From Symbiodinium kawagutii (Eukaryota; Sar; Dinophyceae; Suessiales; Symbiodiniaceae), in the NCBI GenBank assembly GCA_009767595.1, contig VSDK01015536.1, forward strand, positions 358,328-422,327: a stretch of 64,000 nucleotides of DNA, given 5' to 3'. The translations under genes were made by a program, and so were the position numbers. Below, piece after piece: positions 63,422 to 64,000 of the stretch. Position 1 is the stretch's first letter, and each line of letters starts with the position of its first letter. The notes under the pieces are model-generated. The model saw nothing but the letters and a program-made list of their open reading frames with translations, was not told where the DNA came from and searched no databases.

Positions 63422-63652
63422 TTGCGATCATCAATCACGCTGACTAAAATGGAGAGTTCTAAGCAATCATTTCTCAACCAGCAGCAGTGGTTGGGAGGTC
63501 TAGGCGTTCTCATTGAGACAAGGTACCGAGAATGGAGGGGGGGTCATGAAACACCACAGCAGGCCAATCAATCCTGGGCGCTGAGAGAAACTGGACCTCT
63601 CGGTTGGGTTTTTGATCGGTTGGTTAATGACCGGTCAATGACCGTTGGTTAA
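63422..63652 (+). CDS. Weak candidate exon
   Basis: MESSKQSFLNQQQWLGGLGV .. LIETRYREWRGGHETPQQAN .. ALRETGPLGWVF runs into TTGGTTAATGACCGG repeats. No splice support. Confidence 0.28.
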   Translation: MRSSITLTKMESSKQSFLNQQQWLGGLGVLIETRYREWRGGHETPQQANQSWALRETGPLGWVFDRLVNDRSMTVG

Positions 63653-64000
63653 TGAACCTGTTGGTTGATTATTGAACCTATTATATAATGATAGTATGGA
63701 CATGACAAAGTTGGTTTTTTGGCCCCTTGAAACCGCAAATCTGAGTTCCCATGGTTTGAGAAGTGAGAAGAAACCGTGGGGTCATAGGGTCATATGGTGT
63801 TGTTCATGCATTCAGTGCACATCTGCAGGTATCTTCCCAAAAAAGTGCTAGTCAAGCATGGTACCCAACTTCCATTTCTTTTGAAGCTATTTCAGATGGG
63901 TACGAGTTGAAGATATCAAGTCTTTGGGTAAGAAATGCACTAACTTGGCCCCAGCAGCACATTGCAGGAGTGCTTGGATTTTTTCGGAATCTATGTATGC
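63653..64000. other. Spacer to window end
   Basis: GGTCATAGGGTCATATGG near-repeats; no exon I can support. Confidence 0.45.

Overview
The window looks like nuclear DNA from an alga-like protist with a very loose genome, most likely a dinoflagellate (Symbiodiniaceae or a relative). I infer this from four things. There is a Copia-type gag of the kind common in dinoflagellate genomes. Short GC-rich islands that read as exons are scattered in AT-richer, repeat-filled DNA. Short inverted-repeat transposons lie at exon borders. At least one exon seems to end at a GA donor. There is no bacterial gene layout, operon, rRNA or CRISPR. No complete, confidently named host gene can be read here. The host gene entries are candidate exons, chosen by open frame, high third-base GC and plausible splice sites, and their strand is sometimes uncertain.

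Layout. At 1-738 is the 5' end of a Copia retrotransposon on the minus strand: a short LTR, an initiator-Met-type primer site and a truncated gag. From 0.8 to 55 kb, candidate exons on both strands sit between copies of four small terminal-inverted-repeat families, here called M1 (ends GGCTATGGGTCAA), M2 (ends GGTGGTTTCTCAA), M3 (ends CTGGTTGGTGGTTT) and M4 (ends GATCC..ATTRATAAA). There are also many tandem arrays: a 0.75 kb penta/tetranucleotide array at 8.2-9.0 kb, a 31-bp satellite at 11.1-11.6 kb, an ATGGTTGATG-rich array at 16.3-16.8 kb, and a 12/24-bp minisatellite with an assembly gap at 18.06-18.95 kb. At 55,980-60,339 lies a 4.36 kb TA-flanked foldback element with long inverted arms, a near-perfect hairpin at its centre and no visible transposase. 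From 60.3 to 64 kb exon-like islands resume.

How it fits together. The most striking pattern is that M1, M2 and M3 copies abut candidate exons, and that their ends carry GT at one side and AG or near-AG at the other. M3 ends (CTG|GTTGG ... CCAACCAG) could act as a complete GT-AG intron in either orientation. The cleanest model is a two-exon gene end at 14,161-14,571, whose 226-bp GT-AG phase-0 intron contains one M1 copy. This fits introner-type intron gain by small DNA transposons. Exon features with weak protein-level clues are a DFG-type kinase-like exon (37.9-38.1 kb), a CX2C zinc-ribbon half (35.0 kb), a CX2C-X30-CX2C acidic-tail ORF (6.8-7.2 kb), a coiled-coil exon (36.4-36.6 kb) and a membrane-segment exon (3.7-3.9 kb). 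All other products are unrecognised.
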